A program made the position numbers and the translations under genes. 18,342 nt of DNA from JASFRS01 sp050114795 (lineage in GTDB: Bacteria > Pseudomonadota > Alphaproteobacteria > Sphingomonadales > CAKZYD01): positions 1 to 18,342 of the forward strand of contig JASFRS010000031.1 in the NCBI GenBank assembly GCA_050114795.1. The letters run 5' to 3'. Of the stretch, positions 7,691-14,853 are shown piece by piece (positions within the stretch are counted from its first letter, which is position 1; every line of letters begins with the position of its first letter). The notes under the pieces are model-generated. The model ran no database searches and was not told where the DNA came from. It saw only the letters and a program-made list of their open reading frames with translations.

Positions 7691-8310
7691 TTGCAAAATT
7701 GAAAGGCCTGTTGGATAGCGTTGGTCAGGACTCCCTCATCCTTGATGTTGGCGGTGTGGGCTATCTGGTCTTTTGTTCAGGGCGGACTTTAAGCGCACTT
7801 CCCGCAATCGGTGAGCCAGTTGCTTTGTCCATAGAAACGCATGTACGTGAAGATCATATCCACCTCTTTGGTTTTGCGACCAAGCAGGAACAGGATTGGT
7901 TTCTACTTCTACAAAGTGTTCAAGGTGTCGGCGCTAAAGTGGCTTTAGCTATTTTAACTGTCTTAGGTTCGCAAGACTTGACCAATGCGCTGGCGTCCAA
8001 AGACGCTAAAGCCTTTGCTAGGGCGAATGGGGTGGGTCCTAAATTGGCGGGGCGGATCGTCAATGAGCTAAAAGATAAAGTCGGTAGCTTGTCCTTGTCG
8101 ACCAGTTCCGATATCGAAGTCTCTAACACGGCGACACCAACCCAATCAGCCCAGGGACAAGTGTTTGATGACGCGATTTCTGCCCTTGCAAATTTAGGCT
8201 ATGGTCGATCCGAAGCTTTTTCCGCGATCGCCGCTGTTAAAGCGCGCCATGGCGATGATGTGGATTTAAGCACGCTTATTCGTGATGGATTGAAGGAACT
8301 GTCTCCATGA
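7687..8310 (+). CDS. ruvA: Holliday junction branch-migration protein RuvA
   Basis: Tetramer that holds the four-way junction and loads the RuvB motor. The 207-residue protein has an N-terminal OB-fold (residues 1-65), two helix-hairpin-helix DNA-binding motifs (QSVQGVGAKVALAIL about 76-90 and ANGVGPKLAGRIVNEL about 113-128), a flexible Ser and Thr rich linker (about 134-156), and a C-terminal RuvB-binding domain with ANLGYGRSEA. The ATG overlaps the ruvC stop and its own TGA overlaps the ruvB ATG (four bases each). Confidence 0.96.
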   Translation: MIAKLKGLLDSVGQDSLILDVGGVGYLVFCSGRTLSALPAIGEPVALSIETHVREDHIHLFGFATKQEQDWFLLLQSVQGVGAKVALAILTVLGSQDLTNALASKDAKAFARANGVGPKLAGRIVNELKDKVGSLSLSTSSDIEVSNTATPTQSAQGQVFDDAISALANLGYGRSEAFSAIAAVKARHGDDVDLSTLIRDGLKELSP

Positions 8311-9338
8311 ACCGACTTGTCACATCGGAAGAGGGCATGGAAGACGGCTTTGATACGAATCTGCGGCCGCAAACCTTGGATGAATTCATTGGGCAGCGTC
8401 AGGCGCGAGAGAATTTACGTGTCTTTATCGAAGCCGCGCGAGCGCGTGGTGACGCTTTGGACCATGTCCTGTTCTACGGCCCGCCTGGTTTGGGTAAAAC
8501 CACTTTGGCGCAGATTGTTGCCCGGGAATTGGGTGCGAATTTTAGAGCCACAGCCGGTCCAGTGATTGCAAAGGCAGGGGACTTGGCGGCTTTGTTGACC
8601 AATTTAGAGCCGCGCGATGTGTTGTTCATTGATGAGATTCACCGCATGAATCCTGCCGTGGAAGAAGTTCTTTACCCGGCGATGGAAGACTTTCAGCTTG
8701 ATCTAATCATTGGTGAAGGGCCAGCCGCGCGTTCTGTACGCATTGACTTGCCACCCTTCACGCTGGTGGGTGCGACAACGCGATCCGGCCTTATTACAAC
8801 ACCACTGCGCGACCGTTTTGGCATTCCAACTCGATTGAATTTCTATGAAATTGAAGAATTGGAACGCGTTGTTCTGCGCGGCGCTCGTGTGCTTGGTATG
8901 GATATGACACCGGAAGGGGCCAGGGAAGTGGCCTCACGCTCACGTGGCACACCGCGTATTGCGGGGCGCTTGTTGCGCCGAGTGCGGGACTTTGCTGCTG
9001 TTGCCGGTAAAACTCAGATAGATGCTGATGTGGCGGATAAGGCGCTGACCCGCCTGGAAGTAGATCGTTTGGGTCTTGATGCTATGGATCATCGCTACCT
9101 GCGATGCATCGGTGTGACCTATGGCGGTGGTCCTGTGGGTATTGAAACCATCGCTGCGGCCCTGTCGGAGCCGCGCGATACCATTGAAGACATTATTGAA
9201 CCCTATCTTCTTCAAGGCGGGCTTATCCAACGCACGCCAAGGGGCCGTCTGTTAGGCCCGAAAGGGTGGACGCATTTGGGGCTAAACCCGCCTAAGGATA
9301 TAGGGTCGCAGATGGATTTGTTGAATGATGCAGATTGA
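8307..9338 (+). CDS. ruvB: Holliday junction helicase motor RuvB
   Basis: Hexameric AAA+ ATPase that pumps DNA through the RuvA-bound junction. The 343 residues contain Walker A GPPGLGKTT (58-66), Walker B LFIDE (106-110), sensor 1 GATTRSG (155-161), an arginine finger in LRDRFG (Arg170), and the C-terminal winged-helix domain (YGGGPVGIETIAAALSEP onward). The length is typical. AAGGA eight bases before ATG supports the start. The 3' end overlaps the following TolA-like gene by 14 bases, tying that gene to the ruv transcript. Confidence 0.97.
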   Translation: MNRLVTSEEGMEDGFDTNLRPQTLDEFIGQRQARENLRVFIEAARARGDALDHVLFYGPPGLGKTTLAQIVARELGANFRATAGPVIAKAGDLAALLTNLEPRDVLFIDEIHRMNPAVEEVLYPAMEDFQLDLIIGEGPAARSVRIDLPPFTLVGATTRSGLITTPLRDRFGIPTRLNFYEIEELERVVLRGARVLGMDMTPEGAREVASRSRGTPRIAGRLLRRVRDFAAVAGKTQIDADVADKALTRLEVDRLGLDAMDHRYLRCIGVTYGGGPVGIETIAAALSEPRDTIEDIIEPYLLQGGLIQRTPRGRLLGPKGWTHLGLNPPKDIGSQMDLLNDAD

Positions 9339-10089
9339 TGCGAGTTTAAAATCACTGCATCAAGATCATATGCGCGTCAAGCGCGCCTCTTATATTGCAA
9401 TTATCGGCTCGATTGTTTTTCATATCCTACTCGTTGGAGGCATTGCCTATCTCTATACTCTGGTAGGAAATCAACCACCGCCTGTGGATATTGTTGAAGT
9501 TGAGTTGATTGAAGAGCAACAACCACCTCAGCTGCAACAGCCCCAACCTCAACCGCAGCAACAGCAACAAAAAGAGGTTTTGGATCAGGCCACTAAATAT
9601 GCTGAACGACCCAAAGCGGATACCGAGCAACAAGTGGCGGAAGAAAAGCAGGATGAACCGAGTGTCGTTGCTGAGATAAGCCCCGCGGCAAAGGCTAAGG
9701 CAGAGCTTGAAAAGAAAAAGTCTGAGGCGATCGCCACTTCAAACACCCCGGGAGAAGGCGATGAAATTGGGGGGCGGCTCGGTGCGCTTATTCGCTATCA
9801 GCTCACACCGTGTTGGGCGGAATTTCAATACAGCTATGCAGGTGTGCAGGATATAGAACAGCTTAATATTTATGTGGAGGCTGAGCTTTATCGCAACGGC
9901 ACATTGAAAGCAAAACCCGTTATTTTTGCCAAAGACGGTGTCACTGTCCGCAATGAGGTGGTGGCAGATGTCGTCGCACAAAATGCACAGGCAGCTATTG
10001 CGCGTTGTGCGCCTTATAAATTTCCACAGGAAATTTATGAGCGCTGGTCGCATTTGAAACTGAGATTTATATTGGATCGGTGGCGTTAA
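9325..10089 (+). CDS. Second TolA-like envelope protein (TolA paralogue)
   Basis: A 254-residue protein built like TolA or TonB. It has a short cytoplasmic end, one membrane helix (about 22-47) containing the S-x3-H motif (Ser29, His33) that in TolA and TonB contacts the motor proteins, then PPPVDIVEVELIEE. A proline and glutamine-rich stretch (63-82) and a charged periplasmic linker (to about 145) follow, then a C-terminal domain. That domain shares IRxQ...CW (Cys163) and a closing CAPYxxPxExYxxW (Cys228) with the canonical TolA 1.6 kb downstream. This indicates an ancient paralogue rather than a copy error, because the linkers are unrelated. It overlaps ruvB by 14 bases and shares one base with ybgC. 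The start could instead be 9328 or 9370. It may compete with or assist TolA at TolQR; annotation as TonB-like is the alternative. Confidence 0.85.
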   Translation: MMQIDASLKSLHQDHMRVKRASYIAIIGSIVFHILLVGGIAYLYTLVGNQPPPVDIVEVELIEEQQPPQLQQPQPQPQQQQQKEVLDQATKYAERPKADTEQQVAEEKQDEPSVVAEISPAAKAKAELEKKKSEAIATSNTPGEGDEIGGRLGALIRYQLTPCWAEFQYSYAGVQDIEQLNIYVEAELYRNGTLKAKPVIFAKDGVTVRNEVVADVVAQNAQAAIARCAPYKFPQEIYERWSHLKLRFILDRWR

Positions 10090-10535
10090 TGAGTGAGCTT
10101 CCCCTAAGCGGACATATAAGTGATGGTGTACATTTTCTGCCTGTCCGTGTTTATTTCGAAGATACGGATACATCAGGAATTGTCTATCACGCCCGTTATC
10201 TCCATTTTATGGAGCGCGGGCGTACAGAATTCATGCGCTGTATGGATATCCCCCACAATGTGATGATGGAAGGGGAGGATGCGAGCGCTTTTGCCGTTAA
10301 ATCCGTCAATATTGACTATGCGCGTCCGGCGATTGTCGATGACGTGCTGATGGTCGAATCTCATGTCATTGACGTGAAAGGATCGAGCGTTACTTTGGTT
10401 CAAAAGATCAAGCGTGGAGATGATGTTCTTGTCTCGGCCACGCTTCGCGCTGTTGTTATAGGACAAAATTTACGGCCCCGGCGTATACCAAAAGAGATGC
10501 GCCGCCATTTTGAGGCCATAATGAAAACCCATTGA
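10089..10535 (+). CDS. ybgC: Tol-Pal-associated acyl-CoA thioesterase YbgC
   Basis: Hotdog-fold thioesterase hydrolysing acyl-CoA in the cytosol, regularly the first gene of tol-pal operons and linked to phospholipid metabolism. The catalytic signature VRVYFEDTDTSGIVYHARY is near residues 19-37, with Asp27 and His34 matching E. coli YbgC Asp18 and His25. The preferred start is the ATG at 10089, which overlaps the stop of the TolA-like gene (TAATG) and gives 148 residues; an in-frame GTG at 10080 would add three residues. Confidence 0.94.
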   Translation: MSELPLSGHISDGVHFLPVRVYFEDTDTSGIVYHARYLHFMERGRTEFMRCMDIPHNVMMEGEDASAFAVKSVNIDYARPAIVDDVLMVESHVIDVKGSSVTLVQKIKRGDDVLVSATLRAVVIGQNLRPRRIPKEMRRHFEAIMKTH

Positions 10536-10583
10536 GACGGACAGCAAATGCTGTTTTGAAGTTCACAGGCATTGGAAGAATTT

Positions 10584-11294
10584 ATGCAAGAGCCAGTTTC
10601 CACCACTGACCTGGGCGGGGTCACACATGATTTTTCAGTCATCAACATGTTCATGCAGGCTGACTGGGTTGTTAAACTTGTTATGATTTTATTAGTCGCG
10701 GCCTCGATATGGTCGTGGGCTATTATCATCGACAAAGTCATTTCTTATCGCCGTGTTCGCCGTCGCGCGGATGCCTTTGAAGATCGCTTCTGGAATGACT
10801 CTTTGGAAGAATTATCAGAACAGCTAGATGGTGTAACAAATCATCCTTTGGCCCTGATCTTTACTTCCGCCATGCGGGAATGGCGACATAGTTTGAAAAA
10901 GGTCCATTTAGATCGCGATGTAGTGGCATCGCGGATCATGACAATCATGCGTATCACGCGGGAACGGGAAATGACCCGCCTTGAGCAAAGGCTCGGTTTC
11001 TTGGCATCTGTGGGTTCAGTTGCGCCCTTTGTGGGCCTGTTCGGTACGGTTTGGGGGATTATGAACAGCTTCCAATCCATTGCAGCCTCCCAGAATACGT
11101 CACTAGCTGTTGTGGCACCTGGTATTGCTGAGGCCTTGTTTGCTACAGCACTTGGGCTGCTGGCCGCTATTCCTGCCGTTGCAGGCTATAATAAATTAAC
11201 GACTGAACTTGATCGTTTTGGTCAGCGGCTAGAAAGCTTCTGTGACGAATTTTCAACTATTATTTCCCGTCAATTGGACGATAAGGGGAATTAA
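10584..11294 (+). CDS. tolQ: Tol-Pal motor protein TolQ
   Basis: Inner-membrane proton-channel subunit that with TolR energises TolA, driving outer-membrane constriction at division. The 236 residues have three membrane helices (about 28-50, 138-160, 178-201). The MotA/TolQ/ExbB signature region is ASVGSVAPFVGLFGTVWGIM (141-160), followed by APGIAEALFATALGLLAAIPA. A large cytoplasmic loop lies between helices 1 and 2. ATG at 10584 has GGAAGA four bases upstream; a TTG at 10572 in frame is less likely. The gene begins 48 bases after ybgC and ends two bases before tolR. Confidence 0.96.
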   Translation: MQEPVSTTDLGGVTHDFSVINMFMQADWVVKLVMILLVAASIWSWAIIIDKVISYRRVRRRADAFEDRFWNDSLEELSEQLDGVTNHPLALIFTSAMREWRHSLKKVHLDRDVVASRIMTIMRITREREMTRLEQRLGFLASVGSVAPFVGLFGTVWGIMNSFQSIAASQNTSLAVVAPGIAEALFATALGLLAAIPAVAGYNKLTTELDRFGQRLESFCDEFSTIISRQLDDKGN

Positions 11295-11296
11295 TC

Positions 11297-11722
11297 ATGG
11301 CCGTGCAACTCCATAGCCGGGGCGGCGGGCGTAAACGATTTAAAGCCATGTCGGAAATCAATGTGACGCCTTTGGTGGACGTCATGTTGGTTCTCTTGAT
11401 TGTGTTCATGGTTACGGCTCCTTTGCTGACTGCGGGCGTTCCCGTGGATTTGCCGAAGACGGCCGCCAAATCGCTCCCCGAGGATGACAAGCCGTTGACC
11501 ATTTCCCTAGACCAAACTGGTGCCATATTTATCGAGGATACGGAGATCAGTGAAGAAGAGCTGGTAGAACGTTTGGCAGCTATCGCCATTGAACGCCAGG
11601 ATGCCCGTATTTATGTGCGCGGGGATCGCAATTTGGCTTATGGTGAGATTATGGCTGTGGTTGCGAAGGTCAACAGCGCCGGTTTTTCCAAAGTTGCTTT
11701 GGTCACGGAAAAAGAGGGTTGA
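11297..11722 (+). CDS. tolR: Tol-Pal motor protein TolR
   Basis: Single-pass ExbD/TolR-family inner-membrane protein of 141 residues. The membrane helix (about 26-46) carries the essential proton-path aspartate Asp28 in INVTPLVDVMLVLL. The periplasmic domain includes DLPKTAAKSLPEDDKPLTIS and the conserved IYVRGDRNLAYGEIMAVV near residues 104-121. GGGGAA upstream is the ribosome binding site. The stop lies at 11720-11722, immediately before the tolA translation-start region. Confidence 0.96.
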   Translation: MAVQLHSRGGGRKRFKAMSEINVTPLVDVMLVLLIVFMVTAPLLTAGVPVDLPKTAAKSLPEDDKPLTISLDQTGAIFIEDTEISEEELVERLAAIAIERQDARIYVRGDRNLAYGEIMAVVAKVNSAGFSKVALVTEKEG

Positions 11723-11731
11723 TTGCATCCC

Positions 11732-12547
11732 ATGGCCACAATGAAAACCGGCCTGATTGTTTCAGTGATCCTACATGTCATGGTTTTTTCCATTGGCTAT
11801 TGGGCCTGGCCGACTTTTCGTAAAGATCGGGATGTCCCACCTCCTGAGTTGTTGGAGGTTGAGGTTTTCGAAATAAAGAAAGAGACGCGGGTTCCTGAAA
11901 AGCTCGTGAAAGTCGAGCCTGAAGTTAAAAAACCTGATCCGGAGCCTGAGAAAAAACCGGCTGAAGTTAAGAAGACCGTTAAAGCGGAAGCGCCGCCTCC
12001 ACCGAAGGAAGCTGTGCCGCTGCCTGAGAAAAAGCCTGCGGTAAAAAAGGAAGTAAAGCCGATCGCCAAGCCGCGGTCTAAGCCCAAGCCGCCGCGCCGC
12101 GTAAGTAAACAGCAATTTGCCTCTCTCATCGATCGCCTGAATAAAGAGGCTGAGGATGCGCAAAAGGCTGAAGAGCAAAAACAAAAGCTTGCTGAAGCTG
12201 TGGTTCGCGCGCAACGCAGTTCTCGTGATGTGGAGAAGTTGAGCCTGTCTTATGCTGCAGCAATCCGCAATCAAGTAGGAAAGTGCTGGGGTGTGGATTT
12301 GGGCCAATTCGGTATTGAGAATATGAGCGTAATCATGGCTGTCGAATTTAACCGCGACGGGCAGATTACCAAACTGCCGAAGCCGTCTTTATCCGATCGT
12401 CTACGCATGTCGACCGATGATAATTTTACGGCTTTTGTTGAAGAAGTGGAGCGCGCCATCATAGAATGCGCGCCATATGTGATGCCGCGGGAAGATTACG
12501 ACCTTTGGCGCTCAATTGAGTTTAATTTTGATCCAGTGGAGAATTGA
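11732..12547 (+). CDS. tolA: Canonical Tol-Pal transducer TolA
   Basis: Links the TolQR motor to TolB and Pal at the outer membrane. Of 271 residues, the membrane helix (about 8-27) includes the S-x3-H motif (Ser11, His15). It is followed by PPPELLEVEVFEIKK and a long lysine, proline and glutamate-rich periplasmic arm (about 48-125), a helical segment (126-165), and the C-terminal TolA domain with IRNQVGKCW (Cys185) and CAPYVMPREDYDLW (Cys246). Starts at TTG 11723 (four bases after GAGGG), ATG 11732 or ATG 11741 are all in frame; 11732 is a compromise. Its stop is one base from the tolB start. Confidence 0.95.
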   Translation: MATMKTGLIVSVILHVMVFSIGYWAWPTFRKDRDVPPPELLEVEVFEIKKETRVPEKLVKVEPEVKKPDPEPEKKPAEVKKTVKAEAPPPPKEAVPLPEKKPAVKKEVKPIAKPRSKPKPPRRVSKQQFASLIDRLNKEAEDAQKAEEQKQKLAEAVVRAQRSSRDVEKLSLSYAAAIRNQVGKCWGVDLGQFGIENMSVIMAVEFNRDGQITKLPKPSLSDRLRMSTDDNFTAFVEEVERAIIECAPYVMPREDYDLWRSIEFNFDPVEN

Positions 12548-12548
12548 T

Positions 12549-13901
12549 TTGAAAGCCCTTCGCCTTCTCCTTTCTAGCTTGATAGGCCTGATGTTTGCAA
12601 CATCGGCACTGGCCCAGGGGCCATTGCGGGTGGATGTGACTGAAGGGGTCATAGACCCGGTTCCTATTGCAATCCCTGATTTTTTGACAAGCGGGGAGCA
12701 GAGGACTGAGGCCGGCACCACTTTTGAGTTGTCACGGCGCATTGCATCTGTTGTAGCGGCAGATCTTGAACGATCAGGGTTATTTAGGTCCGTTTCAAAA
12801 GAAGCCTTTATCCAACAGCATAGTAATTTTGATGCCTTGCCTAACTATCGGCTATGGCGCGCGATTGGGTCGGAATTGCTTCTTGTTGGCCAACTGGATG
12901 CCCAGCTTGATGGCAATATTCAGGTTAAATTCTTTCTTTATGATGTGGTGCGTGAAAGCCCTGCGGGGACAGGTGTGCGTTATGTCTTGCCGCCGCGTAA
13001 CTGGCGTCGGGCAGCGCATTTGATTTCCGATGTTATCTATAAACGCGTGACCGGTGAAAGCGGTTATTTTGATAGCCGGATCGTTTATATTTCTGAAAGT
13101 GGGCCGAAGACTTTGCGGGAAAAGCGTCTGGCTATTATGGACCAGGATGGAGCCAATCACCGTTTTCTAACGGATGGGCGTGACTTGGTTCTCACGCCGC
13201 GTTTTTCCCCATCGCAGCAGGAAATCACCTATCTTGCTTATTATAATGAGCAACCTCGGGTATATCTCTATAATCTTGAAAGCGGGAAGCATGAGGTCCT
13301 GGGTGAATTTCCTAATATGACCTTTGCACCGCGTTTTTCACCTGATGGTAACAGCGTGATTTTCTCGCAGGCCATAAATGGTAATTCAGATATTTTTGTC
13401 ATGGACTTGCGTACAAGACGCATTCGTCGTCTAACTAATGATCCGGGCATTGATACGTCACCATCTTATTCGCCTGATGGGCGGCAGGTTGTCTTTAATT
13501 CCGATCGCGGCGGGTCGCAGCAGATATATGTGATGAACGCTAATGGGTCGGGTGTGAAACGGATCTCTTATGGAAATGGAGCCCGGTATGGCACGCCAGT
13601 TTGGTCGCCGCGTGGTGATTTGATTGCTTTTACGCGTATTGGGGAAGGGAAGTTCCGCATCGGTGTGATGCGCCCGGATGGGTCAGGGGAGCGTTTGTTA
13701 ACGGACGCTTACCAAGATGAAGGCCCAACGTGGTCTCCCAATGGCCGTGTGCTGATCTTCTTTAGAACTGAACGCTATCGTGAAGACGGATCCGGAGGGG
13801 AAACGGCTTTGTGGTCGGTCGACTTAACTGGATATAATGAGCGCCGGGTGCCAACACCGATTGAGGCGTCTGATCCTGCATGGTCGCCGCTGTTACAATA
13901 A
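12549..13901 (+). CDS. tolB: Tol-Pal periplasmic protein TolB
   Basis: Periplasmic shuttle that binds Pal and is released by TolA. The start is TTG at 12549, one base after tolA, with GGAG eight bases upstream. It gives a clean 22-residue signal peptide (MKALRLLLSS... ending TSALA before QG), whereas upstream starts would bury the signal. The mature protein has the N-terminal domain (IPDFLTSGEQ, about 37-46; SVVAADLERSGLF) and a six-blade beta-propeller made of repeated xPxFSPDGxxVxF and xIYVMNxNGSGxxRxS units (about 190-450). The 450-residue length is usual. Confidence 0.96.
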   Translation: MKALRLLLSSLIGLMFATSALAQGPLRVDVTEGVIDPVPIAIPDFLTSGEQRTEAGTTFELSRRIASVVAADLERSGLFRSVSKEAFIQQHSNFDALPNYRLWRAIGSELLLVGQLDAQLDGNIQVKFFLYDVVRESPAGTGVRYVLPPRNWRRAAHLISDVIYKRVTGESGYFDSRIVYISESGPKTLREKRLAIMDQDGANHRFLTDGRDLVLTPRFSPSQQEITYLAYYNEQPRVYLYNLESGKHEVLGEFPNMTFAPRFSPDGNSVIFSQAINGNSDIFVMDLRTRRIRRLTNDPGIDTSPSYSPDGRQVVFNSDRGGSQQIYVMNANGSGVKRISYGNGARYGTPVWSPRGDLIAFTRIGEGKFRIGVMRPDGSGERLLTDAYQDEGPTWSPNGRVLIFFRTERYREDGSGGETALWSVDLTGYNERRVPTPIEASDPAWSPLLQ

Positions 13902-13926
13902 AAGGTCCTGGTAAAAATTTCTAAGG

Positions 13927-13941
13927 TTAAAAAGACTTTAA
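13927..13941. promoter_or_regulatory. Candidate CtrA-binding box upstream of pal
   Basis: TTAA, seven bases (AAAGACT), TTAA: an exact match to the TTAA-N7-TTAA consensus of the alphaproteobacterial cell-cycle regulator CtrA. It lies 18 bases before the -35 of the candidate pal promoter, a position compatible with activation. The rest of the 223-base tolB-pal gap holds the promoter, a dyad and an untranslated leader. Binding is inferred. Confidence 0.45.
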
Positions 13942-13959
13942 ATTGCCACATCAGGACCC

Positions 13960-13988
13960 TTGATCGCTGCGAATAGCGTGATTATAGT
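13960..13988 (+). promoter_or_regulatory. pal: Candidate pal promoter
   Basis: TTGATC at 13960-13965, a 17-base spacer and TATAGT at 13983-13988 (5 of 6 to TATAAT). This is the best sigma-70-like promoter in the window. Transcription would begin near 13995, leaving a leader of about 130 bases before pal. It suggests pal is expressed apart from the upstream tol genes. Confidence 0.6.
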
Positions 13989-14006
13989 GCTTTAAGCATG
14001 CACTAT
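13984..14006. repeat. Inverted repeat over the pal -10 and start site
   Basis: ATAGTGC (13984-13990) and GCACTAT (14000-14006) form a perfect 7-base dyad with a 9-base spacer. One arm is inside the -10 element and the other just past the expected start. It could be an operator for a repressor or an RNA hairpin at the 5' end. No protein is assigned. Confidence 0.45.
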
Positions 14007-14124
14007 CGCTGAGCGAGTGAGCAAGGCTGGAGATACAAGATTTAAGCCGTAATCGCTGCTATGCCAGAGATTGGGGTGGGGCAATGGAAGACGAGATCAA
14101 CACCCGCGGAAGGATGAAAAAATT

Positions 14125-14676
14125 ATGGCAACCAAAATTGCAGGGTTGAAGGTCCTTGCAGCCATGACATGCGTCGGCATGTTGGCTGCTTGTGCAAATC
14201 AACAGGAAGAGGCAGCACCGCCGCCTCCACCGCCTGAGCCGGTTGAAGCGCCCACAATGGACACAGGGACTGTAGACCAAAGTGAAATGAATCTGCCGGC
14301 TGCCGGCAGCATTGAAAGTTTGATTGCTGAAGTTGGCACGGATCGCGTGTTCTTTGCCTTTGATTCTTCAGAATTAACGGCGGAATCCCGTGAAACCCTG
14401 CGTAAAGGGGCTGACTGGTTGCGCGCAAATGATGCTGTGTCTTTAACAATTGAAGGACATTGCGATGAGCGCGGTACGCGCGAATACAACCTGGCGCTTG
14501 GTGAGCGTCGGGCAAATGCAGTTCGCAATTACCTTATCGCTCTTGGCGTTTCAGGCAGCCGCTTGAACACCATCAGCTATGGTAAAGAGCGTCCGGCAGT
14601 ATTGGGTTCCACAGAAAGCGCATGGGCTAAAAACCGTCGCGCAGTGGCAACCATTGCGTCAGACAGCGCATATTGA
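14125..14676 (+). CDS. pal: Peptidoglycan-associated outer-membrane lipoprotein Pal
   Basis: Anchors the outer membrane to peptidoglycan and is the target of TolB. ATG at 14125 (AAGGA at 14110-14114) gives 183 residues with a signal peptide and lipobox LAAC, the lipidated cysteine being Cys23. A six-proline run and acidic linker (about 32-60) follow. The OmpA-like domain (72-183) contains VFFAFDSSEL, the peptidoglycan-binding GHCDERGTREYN (Asp114) and LGERRANAVRNYL (Arg129), and SYGKERP. An earlier in-frame start at 14071 would put 18 extra hydrophilic residues before the signal and is rejected. The gene is followed by a strong terminator. Confidence 0.96.
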   Translation: MATKIAGLKVLAAMTCVGMLAACANQQEEAAPPPPPPEPVEAPTMDTGTVDQSEMNLPAAGSIESLIAEVGTDRVFFAFDSSELTAESRETLRKGADWLRANDAVSLTIEGHCDERGTREYNLALGERRANAVRNYLIALGVSGSRLNTISYGKERPAVLGSTESAWAKNRRAVATIASDSAY

Positions 14677-14691
14677 TTGAATTTTAAGCCT

Positions 14692-14711
14692 GGCTTCTTG
14701 GGGGAGAAGCC
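14692..14711. repeat. Hairpin between pal stop and terminator
   Basis: GGCTTCT (14692-14698) pairs with AGAAGCC (14705-14711) around a six-base loop. No T-run follows, so it is not a terminator by itself; it may protect the pal transcript 3' end. AAGCCTGG is directly repeated at 14686-14693 and 14707-14714. Confidence 0.5.
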
Positions 14712-14726
14712 TGGTTCAACTTGAAC

Positions 14727-14761
14727 GCCTCATAGGGCTTAACGGCCTTATGAGGCTTTTT
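14727..14761 (+). terminator. Intrinsic terminator after pal
   Basis: A stem of about 12 pairs (14727-14738 with 14745-14756, one G-T pair), a six-base loop, then TTTTT. It is the strongest terminator in the window and separates the pal transcript from cpoB. The stem outer arm is GCCTCATA / TATGAGGC. Confidence 0.88.
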
Positions 14762-14853
14762 CTTTGCATTTCGGCCAAATTTGGTCGCAAATCGCGATTA
14801 GGCCTTATATGAATAAAGCCGATATGGGCGCATTTAAGGTTGAGAGTGCTGCG

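Noticed and set aside
9523..9570. CAA/CAG-rich tract in the TolA-like gene as a DNA repeat or phase-variable site
   Set aside because: The codons are mixed and not a uniform tandem unit; it is explained by a Q/P-rich protein linker.
11771..12307. 178-codon open frame on the minus strand opposite tolA
   Set aside because: It is antisense to the K/P/E-rich arm of TolA, where biased codons keep the reverse frame open; it has no recognisable domain or ribosome binding site.
13904..13958. GGTCCTG and CAGGACC inverted repeat after tolB as a terminator
   Set aside because: Only seven pairs with a 41-base loop and no T-run; not convincing.
14061..14117. 18-residue open frame in the pal leader ending at the pal ribosome binding site
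   Set aside because: No ribosome binding site precedes it and no codon bias suggests attenuation; possible leader peptide but unsupported.
14071..14124. Upstream extension of pal to 14071
   Set aside because: It adds 18 hydrophilic residues ahead of a complete lipoprotein signal and lacks a ribosome binding site, while AAGGA precedes the ATG at 14125.
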